Of a stretch of 64,000 bases of DNA, positions 1 through 7,718 are shown in pieces. Source of the stretch: JAEUMD01 sp044222395. GTDB taxonomy: Bacteria > Pseudomonadota > Alphaproteobacteria > Rhizobiales > Hyphomicrobiaceae. Both the position numbers and the translations under genes were made by a program. The stretch spans positions 1-64,000 of the forward strand of contig JBGANK010000005.1 of the NCBI GenBank assembly GCA_044222395.1, read 5' to 3'. Position 1 is the stretch's first letter; each line of letters begins with the position of its first letter. The notes under the pieces are model-generated. The model was not told where the DNA came from. It did no database searches and was given only the letters and a program-made list of their open reading frames with translations.

Positions 1-237
1 GGGATATTCCTGTATCGCCTTCTGCCCGTCCTTGCCGTGGCAGGCGATGCACGAGCGGCGAAGATAAAGCTTCTTGGCTTCGGCCGCGTCGACAGCAGCG
101 GGCGCGGCGGCGGCTGCGGGAGCAGGGGCGGCGGCCGGAGCTGGTGCAGGCTGTTGTGCACTGGCGGATTGGAGGGGGGCCAGTACTGCAATCGCAGCCA
201 GCGTTGCGCCGAGCAGAATGGTGTTGTTCGCTCTCAT
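1..237 (-). CDS. c-type cytochrome, 5' part only (runs off the window)
   Basis: The first 79 codons are present. The ATG at 237 opens a Sec-type signal peptide (MRANNTILLGATLAAIAVLA..., likely cleavage after SASA), then an Ala/Pro-rich linker, then a haem-binding CIACH motif near residues 65-69 followed by GKDG. This is the layout of a small periplasmic monohaem cytochrome c. It lies downstream of nosZ on the same strand, with 265 bases and hairpins between. Clade II nos clusters often carry such cytochromes as electron carriers to N2O reductase; that role is inferred. The axial Met and the C-terminus lie outside the window, so the subfamily cannot be named. Confidence 0.8.
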   Translation of the reverse strand, partial: MRANNTILLGATLAAIAVLAPLQSASAQQPAPAPAAAPAPAAAAAPAAVDAAEAKKLYLRRSCIACHGKDGQKAIQEYP

Positions 238-424
238 GCGATGAAACCTGCTGTTGGACGACCGCCGATCGCGGGCGGTGTCTCGATAACGTCTAGGGTT
301 CAGGTTAACCGGCCAATATTCAGTCTAGCAGATCATAAGATATACCGACGATCAATCTTTGGCCCCCGCCATTTGTCGGCGGCGTTCTTCCTGTCGAGCC
401 ATTTGATGGCCCACTTGTGATGCC

Positions 425-490
425 GGGGAGCGCGGCTCACGCACCGGCTCCCCGTCATTCGGCCAAGGTGGCGACAAAAGGTCGCCACCT
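425..490 (-). terminator. hairpins after nosZ
   Basis: Two inverted repeats lie just past the nosZ stop. AGGTGGCGAC at 466-475 pairs with GTCGCCACCT at 481-490 (10-bp arms, 5-base loop). GGGGAGC at 425-431 pairs with GCTCCCC at 447-453. Neither is followed by a T-run, so they may act as Rho-aided terminators or as 3'-end stabilisers between nosZ and the cytochrome gene. Confidence 0.5.
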
Positions 491-502
491 ATCTGCCAAA
501 GG

Positions 503-2797
503 TTACTTCACGACCTTGGCATTGTTCTGCTCCAGGTAGGTCTTGGCGCGCAAGCCGATGTCGGCGGCCTTGACCTGATACTGGAACCATTGCTGGGCCC
601 ACAACGTGGCATTCTGCCAGTCCTTCTTGCCGGCGAAGTCTTCGGTCTTCTTCTTGGCGTCGGCGGCGAAGTTGAGCTGGTCGGTGGCGTCTTCGACGAG
701 CGAGACGACCGTCGGGAAGTCCTTGAAGTTGCGCTCGGTGATGAACTTCACGACGCTGTCGATAACCGCCTGCGTGTCTGTGTTGGTCTTGATCTGCTTG
801 GTGTAGTCGCCTTCCGCGTAGGCCTGACCCTCCTTGAGAGCCGCCTCCTCGACCTTCATGCCCTTCGGACGAACGAGCAGATAGCCCTGCATCTCGAGAT
901 GCAGCGCCGAGCAGAACTCGGTGCAGTAGTAGGGGTAGACGCCGGGCTTGTCGGCCTTCAACGTTGCCGAGACCGTCTTACCGGGCTCGACCGAGAGGTT
1001 GATGTTATGGCCGCGGATGGCGAAGCCGTGCGTCTCGTCCTGGGCACGCTCGAGGTTGGTCAGGTGGAAGGTGACTGTTTCGCCCTCCTCGACCTCGACG
1101 ATCTCAGGCGTGATGTGCGAGCGGATCAGCGAGCCATAGACATGGATGCCGTCGTCCTTCTTCTCGACGCGCTCGCGGCCGGCCAGAACGGCATGCGGAG
1201 ACTTGGCGTCCGCGCGGCTATCCCAACCCGACTTGTAGCGGATGTGCGGCTTCAGCGTTTCGGCCTTGATGGCCACCGCATAGTGCGGCTCGCCCAACGG
1301 CAGCGGCATGTCGTACAGCAGTTCCATCTTGTCGCCGGAGATGTCGATCAGCTGGTGGTTCTGCGGATGCAGAGGGCCGACCGGCTGGAAGCGATCGATG
1401 GCGAGCTTGTTCAAGGCGACGAGATACTTGCCTTTCGGCTTCACACTATCGCCTTCCATCGACATCAAGTGGCCGATGTTGTAGTGCACCGAGATCTTGT
1501 CGAGCACCTTGCCTTCGCAGTAGTCCCACTTGGTGACCTGGCTGTCGACGTAGATCGAGGTGTAGACGACGCAGGGCTTGGAATCATACTGCGTGTGCAG
1601 CGGGCCAAGACCAACCTGGACCTGCGTGTGCAGCGTTTTCTTCAGGTCGAGGATCGGCACGCCGTAGGGATCCTTGGCGGCGAAGTCCTTGGCGTCGATC
1701 AGCGCCTTCAGCTTCTCGAAGCTGTAGACGGAGGCGTGCGTGTCGAGCTTGCCCGCCACGATGATGAACTTGCCATCCGGGCTGACATCGACGCCGTGCG
1801 GGCTCTTGGGCTCCGGCACGAGGAAGACGACGCCTTCGGCAGTGCTGACGTCAAGCGGAATGACGTTGTGGTTGTTGATCTTCTTGGCCTTGCCGGCTTT
1901 CACCAGCTCTTCGGCTTTCTGCCAGTTGATCATGTGCAGGAAGTCGGTGTCCTTCTGCGAGCAACCAGCCTCGAATGGCGGGCGGCCCTTCTCGATGCCG
2001 CCGACATAGCGCTCGGTGCAGAACGAGTTGGTGAATGAGAAGCCGTGGCTCGGGCCCTTGCCGGCATCCGACAAGTCCTGGCTGTAGGGCGGCAGCTCGA
2101 TGGAGAAGCTCTCCTCGGGGACGATACGGCCCTTCTCCTTGTTGAACTTCCAGTAGGTCACTGCGCCGCGATATTTCTCGTTGAACTGCGAGATCGGCAC
2201 GTACTCGTCCTCGAGCGGACCGGCGTATTGCGAGGCTTCGATGATGTATTCGGTATTCTGTGTGACGAAGGCGCCACCGTGCTCGGACTTCATGATCGGG
2301 TTGACGACGATCTGCTTGGTCTCGAAATCGGCAAGATCGATGACGGCCAGGCGCGGGTTGGCCTTGTCGTTGATGAACAGGTACTTGCCGTCGTACTCGC
2401 CGTTGGTTTCCGAAATCGATGGATGGTGCGTGTCGCCGTAGTTGATGTCCTTGCCGTTCATGCGGCCTTGGGCCAGCACGGCTTTCGATTCCTCGTCGAA
2501 ACCGTAGCCCTGCCACGGCTCGGGCGTGAACACCGCGAGGTACTTCAGGATGCGCATCGAGGGGATGCCATAGACGATGACCTGCCCGCTCTGGCCGCCA
2601 GAGGAGAAGACGACGAAATCGTCGCGCTTGCCGGTCGGAACATAGGTCTTGGCAGCGGCGAGGACGTCCTTTTGCGTCAATCCGCGGGCCTTCATCACTT
2701 CTTCAAGCGACTGCGCCGAGGCAGCGCCTGCGCTCGCGGTCAGCAAGAGGCCCGCAAGGGCCGAATATCGAATTGCTCGGTTGAAACGTGTTTGCAT
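503..2797 (-). CDS. nosZ: nitrous oxide reductase, clade II (atypical) type
   Basis: Periplasmic copper enzyme reducing N2O to N2. Start chosen at the ATG at 2797 because GGAGG precedes it and it opens a clean signal peptide (MQTRFNRAIRYSALAGLL...ASAQS); this gives 764 aa. The signal has no twin-arginine motif, so Sec export is expected, a clade II trait. The CuA site reads CTEFCSALHLEM (Cys625, Cys629, His633, Met636), the clade II version; clade I enzymes have a CxWFCHALHMEM-like form. Upstream, DTHHPSISETNGEYDG and EHGGAF are CuZ-propeller His motifs. About 128 residues follow the CuA motif, far more than in clade I enzymes, helical-looking and without CXXCH. Divergent from the Sco and haem-protein genes. 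Confidence 0.95.
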   Translation of the reverse strand: MQTRFNRAIRYSALAGLLLTASAGAASAQSLEEVMKARGLTQKDVLAAAKTYVPTGKRDDFVVFSSGGQSGQVIVYGIPSMRILKYLAVFTPEPWQGYGFDEESKAVLAQGRMNGKDINYGDTHHPSISETNGEYDGKYLFINDKANPRLAVIDLADFETKQIVVNPIMKSEHGGAFVTQNTEYIIEASQYAGPLEDEYVPISQFNEKYRGAVTYWKFNKEKGRIVPEESFSIELPPYSQDLSDAGKGPSHGFSFTNSFCTERYVGGIEKGRPPFEAGCSQKDTDFLHMINWQKAEELVKAGKAKKINNHNVIPLDVSTAEGVVFLVPEPKSPHGVDVSPDGKFIIVAGKLDTHASVYSFEKLKALIDAKDFAAKDPYGVPILDLKKTLHTQVQVGLGPLHTQYDSKPCVVYTSIYVDSQVTKWDYCEGKVLDKISVHYNIGHLMSMEGDSVKPKGKYLVALNKLAIDRFQPVGPLHPQNHQLIDISGDKMELLYDMPLPLGEPHYAVAIKAETLKPHIRYKSGWDSRADAKSPHAVLAGRERVEKKDDGIHVYGSLIRSHITPEIVEVEEGETVTFHLTNLERAQDETHGFAIRGHNINLSVEPGKTVSATLKADKPGVYPYYCTEFCSALHLEMQGYLLVRPKGMKVEEAALKEGQAYAEGDYTKQIKTNTDTQAVIDSVVKFITERNFKDFPTVVSLVEDATDQLNFAADAKKKTEDFAGKKDWQNATLWAQQWFQYQVKAADIGLRAKTYLEQNNAKVVK

Positions 2798-2958
2798 CAC
2801 ACCGCCTCCATCTGCGAAAGGCCACGGCAATCACCTGTCATCGAACGCGAAGACATCAACGAAGTGATCGGCGCGGCACGTGGGACTCGGTCCGGCAGTC
2901 ACCGCAGACGCCAGATCTCGATCAGCGGCACAATGGCTCGATCGGTGGACATGTTGTC

Positions 2959-2972
2959 TTGACTATTGTTAA
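2959..2972. promoter_or_regulatory. possible FNR/Anr-type box in the nosZ-sco divergent region
   Basis: TTGACTATTGTTAA resembles the FNR-family pattern TTGAT-N4-ATCAA with imperfect half-sites. It lies 56 bases before the Sco gene start and about 160 bases before nosZ. Oxygen or nitric oxide control would suit the genes, but one degenerate match in a short region is weak evidence. Confidence 0.3.
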
Positions 2973-3027
2973 GGGTGGCGCAGCGTTCGCGCGCCAAGAT
3001 GACGCTGCATTAACGAGGACTCGGGCC

Positions 3028-3672
3028 ATGTCTACAACGGACGCTTGCGCGAAGTTGCCCGCGCAGAAGGTGGCCGGTGTTTTGGCTGCGATCGTGATAT
3101 CGCTGTGGCCTGCAATTTCGGCCGTGCCGGCGTGGTCGACCACAACCGAGACCGCCGCTATTTCCGGCGATACCGAAACAGCGCCGCCTGTCGGGAGCCG
3201 GTTCATACTTACGTCGCATGAAGGCCGCACCGTCACGGACGATGACTTCCGCGGCAAGCATCTACTCGTGTTTTTCGGCTACACCCACTGCCCAGACGTG
3301 TGTCCGACGAGCCTGTTAACCGTGACGCGCGTACTGGAGTTGCTCGCTGCAGATGCCGACAAGGTCCAGCCGCTGTTCATCACGGTCGATCCAGCGCGCG
3401 ATTCGAGTGCCGTGCTGGCCCCCTACGTGTCCCATTTCGACAAGCGCATCATCGGCCTGACGGGTGCAGAGGCGATGATCGAGAGGGTCGCCATGGGCTA
3501 TCGCGTCAAGTACGTGAAGGTACCAGGAAGCGGCGGAGACGGCTTCTACACCATGGATCACACCGCCGCGCTGTTCCACATGGGCCCCGACGGCTCCTAT
3601 ATCGGCCGCTTCCCTTATGAGACTCCGGCCGAGGACATCGCGGCAAAGCTCAAGGCAAGCCTTTCCAGATGA
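3028..3672 (+). CDS. SCO1/SenC family copper chaperone
   Basis: A 214-aa thioredoxin-fold protein of the Sco/PrrC family, which carries copper to CuA centres and may act as a thiol reductase in the periplasm. The copper-binding CPDVC (Cys88, Cys92) follows FFGYTH, and the third ligand His178 is in MDHTAALFH. An N-terminal hydrophobic segment (about residues 14-32) should anchor or export it. Start taken at ATG 3028 (GAGG about 11 bases before). It overlaps the next gene by ATGA and diverges from nosZ, which also has a CuA centre; maturation of NosZ CuA is therefore a likely job, though service to cytochrome oxidase is possible. Confidence 0.9.
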   Translation: MSTTDACAKLPAQKVAGVLAAIVISLWPAISAVPAWSTTTETAAISGDTETAPPVGSRFILTSHEGRTVTDDDFRGKHLLVFFGYTHCPDVCPTSLLTVTRVLELLAADADKVQPLFITVDPARDSSAVLAPYVSHFDKRIIGLTGAEAMIERVAMGYRVKYVKVPGSGGDGFYTMDHTAALFHMGPDGSYIGRFPYETPAEDIAAKLKASLSR

Positions 3673-4892
3673 TGAGGCTCGCCCGGCACGCCATCAGCGT
3701 TGCGCATGCAAAGTTCACAGGTGTCGTGCGCTGGCTGCGGCGGGCAGGCGCCAAGGCGCCGCTGTGGACCGCATCGTCGATTTTCGCCACGGGCGTCGTG
3801 TTCTGGGGCGGCTTCAACATGGCGATGGAGTCGACCAACACGCTGCGCTTCTGCATCTCCTGTCATGAGATGCGCTCGACCGTCTACGAGGAATTCAAGA
3901 CCTCTGTGCATTTCACGAATCCTTCGGGCGTGCAGGCGATCTGCTCGGACTGCCATGTGCCGAAGGACTGGACGGCGAAGCTCTTACGCAAGATCAAGGC
4001 GTCGCAAGAGCTCTACCACTGGACGGTCGGCTCGATCTCGACACCCGAAAAGTTCGAGGCCAAGCGGCCGGCACTCGCGGCGCGCGTGTGGAGCGCGATG
4101 AAGGCAAGTGATTCGCAGGAATGCCGCAACTGTCACAACTTCGCGGTGATGGAGTTTGAAGGCCAGGGGCGTTTCGCGGCGCGCAGCCACAGCTCGGCGG
4201 TCAAGGAAGGCAAGACCTGCATCGACTGCCACAAGGGCATCTCGCACCAATTGCCGAAAAAGCCCAAGCCCGCCGAGGCGACTGTCGCAGCCTATGACAA
4301 GGACTATGCGCAGGAGATCAATCAGACCTGCGCGCCTTGCCATGGACGGCAGGGCCAGGGCACAGCCGACGGCGTCTATCCGCGTGTGGCGGGCCTCGAC
4401 CCTGTCTACCTGGCGCGTCAGATCCAGCACTTCAAGGACAAGACGCGTATCAACATTCCGATGCTGCCCTACGCGACCGAGCGCGAATTACCGGAAGGGG
4501 ACGTCAAGACGATCGTGGCGCACTTCGCGCAGACCGAACTCGCCACCAAGCTCGGTGCCGGCGATACCAGCGCCCCGTTCGATGCCTTGAGCCGTCTGCA
4601 GGAGAGCAAGGCGGTGCTCAACATTGCGCTCTATCCTGGCGACGTGGATCGCGGCCGACGCCTTTATGCGCGCGAATGCGCGACATGCCATGGGCGCGAC
4701 GGCTACGGCGACCGGGAGCGGACAATCCCGCAGCTTGCCGGCCAGCACAGCCTTTATTTGAAGCGGCAGTTCGAGTTTTTCGCGAAGGCGACGCGCGTGC
4801 ACGACAGCCTCGAGGACGCGGAAATCTTCAAGTCGTTCTCGTCGAGCGAGGTCGACGACATTCTCGCGTATCTTTCGACACTCGATGATTGA
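3669..4892 (+). CDS. six-haem cytochrome: NapC/NirT-like domain fused to a cytochrome c4-like pair
   Basis: A 407-aa membrane-anchored multihaem protein. After one TM segment (about 31-50) come four haem motifs spaced as in NapC/NirT/NrfH: CISCH (62-66, followed by Met68 as in quinol-oxidising members), CSDCH (92-96), CRNCH (152-156) and CIDCH (184-188). A second half has CAPCH (221-225) and CATCH (337-341), each in a cytochrome c4-like fold. Met265 could be the sixth ligand of haem 5; no Met follows haem 6, so its ligation is unclear. NapC-type proteins take electrons from quinol, and c4-type domains pass them to periplasmic acceptors. Co-transcription with sco beside nosZ suggests a quinol-to-NosZ electron route (inference). 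Confidence 0.88.
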   Translation: MMRLARHAISVAHAKFTGVVRWLRRAGAKAPLWTASSIFATGVVFWGGFNMAMESTNTLRFCISCHEMRSTVYEEFKTSVHFTNPSGVQAICSDCHVPKDWTAKLLRKIKASQELYHWTVGSISTPEKFEAKRPALAARVWSAMKASDSQECRNCHNFAVMEFEGQGRFAARSHSSAVKEGKTCIDCHKGISHQLPKKPKPAEATVAAYDKDYAQEINQTCAPCHGRQGQGTADGVYPRVAGLDPVYLARQIQHFKDKTRINIPMLPYATERELPEGDVKTIVAHFAQTELATKLGAGDTSAPFDALSRLQESKAVLNIALYPGDVDRGRRLYARECATCHGRDGYGDRERTIPQLAGQHSLYLKRQFEFFAKATRVHDSLEDAEIFKSFSSSEVDDILAYLSTLDD

Positions 4893-4919
4893 GGGGCGGG
4901 GCGGCTTCGCCCGGTAAAC

Positions 4920-4994
4920 TGGCTGGGGCGGGAGGGTTCGAACCTCCGCATGGCGGAATCAAAATCCGCTGCCTTACCACTTGGCTACGCCCCA
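4920..4994 (-). tRNA. tRNA-Gln (anticodon TTG)
   Basis: A full cloverleaf is visible: acceptor TGGGGCG/CGCCCCA, D-arm AGCC..GGT, anticodon stem GCGGA/TCCGC around loop TTTTGAT with TTG at 34-36, T-arm GGAGGTTCGAACCCTCC, and an encoded CCA end at 4920-4922. Confidence 0.97.
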
Positions 4995-5508
4995 ACAGCG
5001 CGCTTGCCGGAGCCAGGCCCAGCGAAGCGTGGCGCACCATAATGAAGCGGCCCCCGGCGGGCAATCCCGATCGCCGTTGCCTGCATGACGCGGCGCGCGG
5101 CGATCCGGGCGGCGGCTGGCGGTAGGTCTCGCCATGGGATTGCGGCAGCTCGAGCCGACCACGGGAGCGGTGCTGGCCTCGAGTTGCATAGCTCGTCCGG
5201 CGCCCGGATTTCGCGGCCCGGCGGCCGGTCGGTTCGGCATGGGCGGGCGTGAGCAAGACCGGTTGCGGGCGGCGCGGGCTTGGGGCATAAGGACGCCTCG
5301 CCTCAGCCGGGCGGCCTTGAGCCGGTGCCGTCGCCGGCGTTATTGTGTGGAACATTTCATGGAATGCCTGCTCGTCGGTCCGGTGACGGGGCGGCGGGCG
5401 AGGTGGCTGGCGCGGTCCTTGCTGTTCAGTTGGCGGGATGCGGCGGCATCAGGTGGCGAATGAAACGGGCATGTCACCCCATGCCGCGCGCCATCTCAAA
5501 CGGTCGGG
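4995..5508. other. gene-free spacer between two tRNAs
   Basis: About 510 bases of GC-rich sequence. Open frames exist on both strands but have arginine/proline-rich shadow composition, no recognisable domain and no convincing ribosome site; one of them runs through the tRNA-Gln gene. I see no gene here. Confidence 0.5.
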
Positions 5509-5585
5509 CGGAGCGTAGCGCAGCCTGGTAGCGCACTTGCTTCGGGAGCAAGGGGTCGGGAGTTCGAATCTCCCCGCTCCGACCA
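5509..5585 (+). tRNA. tRNA-Pro (anticodon CGG)
   Basis: Cloverleaf with acceptor CGGAGCG/CGCTCCG, anticodon stem CTTGC/GCAAG around TTCGGGA (CGG at 34-36), T-arm with GGTTCGAAT-type loop (GAGTTCGAATCTC), and encoded ACCA end. Its 3' end faces the 3' end of the neighbouring AT-richer gene, 91 bases away; tRNA 3' ends are common integration sites. Confidence 0.97.
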
Positions 5586-5676
5586 ACATTCCGCACGGCT
5601 GTTTCCGTCTCCGTCTACACAATTCACTTGGACGAGCCATGCCGACGGTCATTCCTCCAAGTTCCAATCGAAATCG

Positions 5677-6714
5677 TCATGCGTCCTGGTCTCGGGCCCT
5701 AGCCGGCAATGGCAACTGGCCTTGTCTCGCTGCCCGACCTATCTCCTTCAAAGATGCATTGATTGCCGCCTTCCATGTTCGTCCTCGATCCCTGGCTTCA
5801 TCCAGGGCGCTCTGAAGGGCAACCTCATCGGTCTGCAGAAGGACATCGATCAATTCCTGAGCCTGCCTGAGATCCTTCTGCATTTTTGCGAGCTGAGACG
5901 CATTGCGTCTTTGAGCTACAAGAAGCTTGTGAACCGCGAAGCGGATGGGGCTTGGCACGCGAACAAGTACCCCAGTGCCATAAAGAGCGATGGCCTCGAT
6001 TGTTTCCTCCGACGCGTATTCTTGGAATGACAGAGCTTCTGCGGCACAACCCAAGCTCTCAATTGGGACTGGTGACTTCCGACCGCGACCGTACTTGGTC
6101 AGCATTTCGACTTGAAAGTTTTTTGAACGGAACATCCTCGGCAGGTGGTCATTCGCATGCCAAACCGGCGTGAAGGTGGGGTCTGCACGTTTTAGCGTTG
6201 TCTCGATGTCTTCTTCTTCATTTGAAGCAACAAATTCTGCTACGGACACATCAATGTCGTTCGTCGCGAAAGCCGAAGCCGGAAGATGCGCCCCGAGGAT
6301 GCAAGGATAAGTTTGATACGCGACAGTGCCGACGAGTGTCGCACCCCTCTCAAACAGACCGGCATTTGCGAGAACCTCCAATATCCGCCCTTGCACAAGC
6401 GTCGGTGCGGCGATGCGAGCACTCTTGAGAAGGGTGACGGTGCTGCGACGAGCCTTGGCTCGCTCCGATGCCACTCTTATTGCTCGGGTCCGCTCCTGCA
6501 CTACCGGATCGTCGGCTGAACCCAAATATCGCTCGATCCGTGCGCCTCCATCTTTGTACGTATGGTAGAGATACTTGCGCTTTTTGACGGTCTTTGTGGA
6601 GATGGATCCGGGCTTGTCCGGAAGGTTGCCAGCCTCTTGCAGCAAATCTGCATATAGCGTCATCAAATTCAGGGGGATCAGTCTCACCGCGATACCGTTA
6701 TCTACAGTTTCCAT
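5677..6714 (-). CDS. GSU2403-type nucleotidyltransferase-fold protein
   Basis: About 345 aa. It resembles the GSU2403/NTP_transf_8 family of nucleotidyltransferase-fold proteins: SISTKTVKKRKYLYHTYKDGG near the N-terminus, GTVAYQTYP, and NDIDVSV (Asp153-Ile-Asp155) as the expected metal-binding DxD pair, then a long Lys/Gln-rich helical C-terminus. The biochemical role of the family is not settled; some related folds are toxins of AbiE-like systems. The start is uncertain: ATG 6714 lies inside a 32-bp palindrome; GTG 6687 and ATG 6663 are alternatives, none with a good ribosome site. Base composition is clearly AT-richer than the flanks, suggesting recent acquisition. No obvious partner antitoxin gene is next to it. 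Confidence 0.75.
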   Translation of the reverse strand: METVDNGIAVRLIPLNLMTLYADLLQEAGNLPDKPGSISTKTVKKRKYLYHTYKDGGARIERYLGSADDPVVQERTRAIRVASERAKARRSTVTLLKSARIAAPTLVQGRILEVLANAGLFERGATLVGTVAYQTYPCILGAHLPASAFATNDIDVSVAEFVASNEEEDIETTLKRADPTFTPVWHANDHLPRMFRSKNFQVEMLTKYGRGRKSPVPIESLGCAAEALSFQEYASEETIEAIALYGTGVLVRVPSPIRFAVHKLLVAQRRNASQLAKMQKDLRQAQELIDVLLQTDEVALQSALDEARDRGRTWKAAINASLKEIGRAARQGQLPLPARARDQDA

Positions 6715-6728
6715 ATTCTGTAGATAAC
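6697..6728. repeat. 32-bp palindrome, proximal copy
   Basis: GTTATCTACAG and its exact complement CTGTAGATAAC flank a 10-base centre. It covers the region just before or at the start of the nucleotidyltransferase-fold gene, so it may be an operator. Read on the minus strand it matches the copy at 6754-6785 at 25 of 32 positions. Confidence 0.75.
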
Positions 6729-6753
6729 AGCACAGGGCGTGGCGCACAAGGGC

Positions 6754-6785
6754 GTTATCTGCACTTTTCGGATTTTGCAGATAAC
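6754..6785. repeat. 32-bp palindrome, distal copy
   Basis: GTTATCTGCA and TGCAGATAAC flank a 12-base centre. It shares the TTATCTRCA half-site with the copy 57 bases away. On the minus strand, TTGTGC just downstream of it (between the copies) and TATCTA 17 bases on could be weak -35/-10 elements, which would put the promoter between and over the operators. Confidence 0.75.
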
Positions 6786-6999
6786 CACTCGGAAAAAACG
6801 CGATGCCGCCCCCCCCCCCTCGACAGCCGATTCCGCACGGGCATGTCACTCATGCCTCGGGATCGGCACAGACGGTTGTTGGCGGTGCGAAGACCGACCG
6901 TGACGTGCGCGCCGCGCTTGCCTCCGCCTCCCCTGCCCCTTACCGTCTGCGGCAATTGCCCGCACAGAAGACGGGACTTGATGGGAAGGATGCGCCGCC

Positions 7000-7659
7000 A
7001 TGCCAGATGCCCTTTATCGCCAACAACAGCGCGCCTTGCAGGACAAGTTCGGCACGCGTGCGCTCGCCGACACCGTCGCGCAGGTGATCGTCCACGACAC
7101 GCTCTGTGATGACGACAAGGGCTTCATCCAATCGCGCGATTTCTTCTTCCTGTCGTCGGTCAACGCCGATGGCTGGCCGACCGTCTCCTATAAGGGCGGC
7201 GCGCAGGGCTTCGTGCGGGCGCTCGACGACAAGACGCTGCTGTTTCCAAGCTACGACGGCAACGGCATGTTCCTGTCGATGGGCAACATCGCGGCGAGCC
7301 AGCGCATCGGCATGCTGTTCATCGATTTCGAGACGCCGCACCGCCTGCGCGTGCAGGCGACGGGCGAACTCACGGAGGACGCAGCGCTGTTGGCGGCATT
7401 TCCGGGCGCGCAACTGGCGGTCAAGGCACGGGTTGAGCAGATCTTCATCAACTGCCCTCGCTATATCCACCGCATGAGCCGTATCGAGGCGTCCCGCTAC
7501 GTGCCCGATCAACAGGGTAAGGCGCCGCTGCCCGGCTGGAAGCGGATCGATGCCATTCAGGAGGTGCTGCCTGGGGCCGACCAGGGCCGCGCTGCGCAGG
7601 AGGGCGGGCTCATCAGCTTCGAGGATTACGAGGCGCTGGTGCGGGCCGGAAAAGGCTGA
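7000..7659 (+). CDS. pyridoxamine 5'-phosphate oxidase family (PPOX-class) FMN-binding protein
   Basis: 219 aa with the split-barrel flavin fold: RDFFFLSSVNADGWPTVSYKGG, FPSYDGNGMFLSMGNI and GMLFIDF are typical of general-stress/PPOX-class flavoproteins distinct from true PdxH. The C-terminus (CPRYIHRMSRIE) matches the same broad family. The start ATG 7000 is preceded by GGAAGGA at about -12. Substrate unknown; a true PdxH is encoded separately at 9.7-10.4 kb, so this one probably has another redox or cofactor-binding role. Confidence 0.85.
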   Translation: MPDALYRQQQRALQDKFGTRALADTVAQVIVHDTLCDDDKGFIQSRDFFFLSSVNADGWPTVSYKGGAQGFVRALDDKTLLFPSYDGNGMFLSMGNIAASQRIGMLFIDFETPHRLRVQATGELTEDAALLAAFPGAQLAVKARVEQIFINCPRYIHRMSRIEASRYVPDQQGKAPLPGWKRIDAIQEVLPGADQGRAAQEGGLISFEDYEALVRAGKG

Positions 7660-7718
7660 TAGGGGACGCGAAAGGCGCGCGCCGCGGTTCCGGCCGCGCA
7701 ATATCTGAACCTTGGCCG

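Noticed and set aside
590..2038. 482-codon open frame antisense to nosZ
   Set aside because: Mirror of a strongly conserved gene on the other strand; no domain, no ribosome site, shadow-type composition.
4828..5463. Open frames on both strands around and after tRNA-Gln
   Set aside because: One runs through the tRNA; all are Arg/Pro-rich without family similarity.
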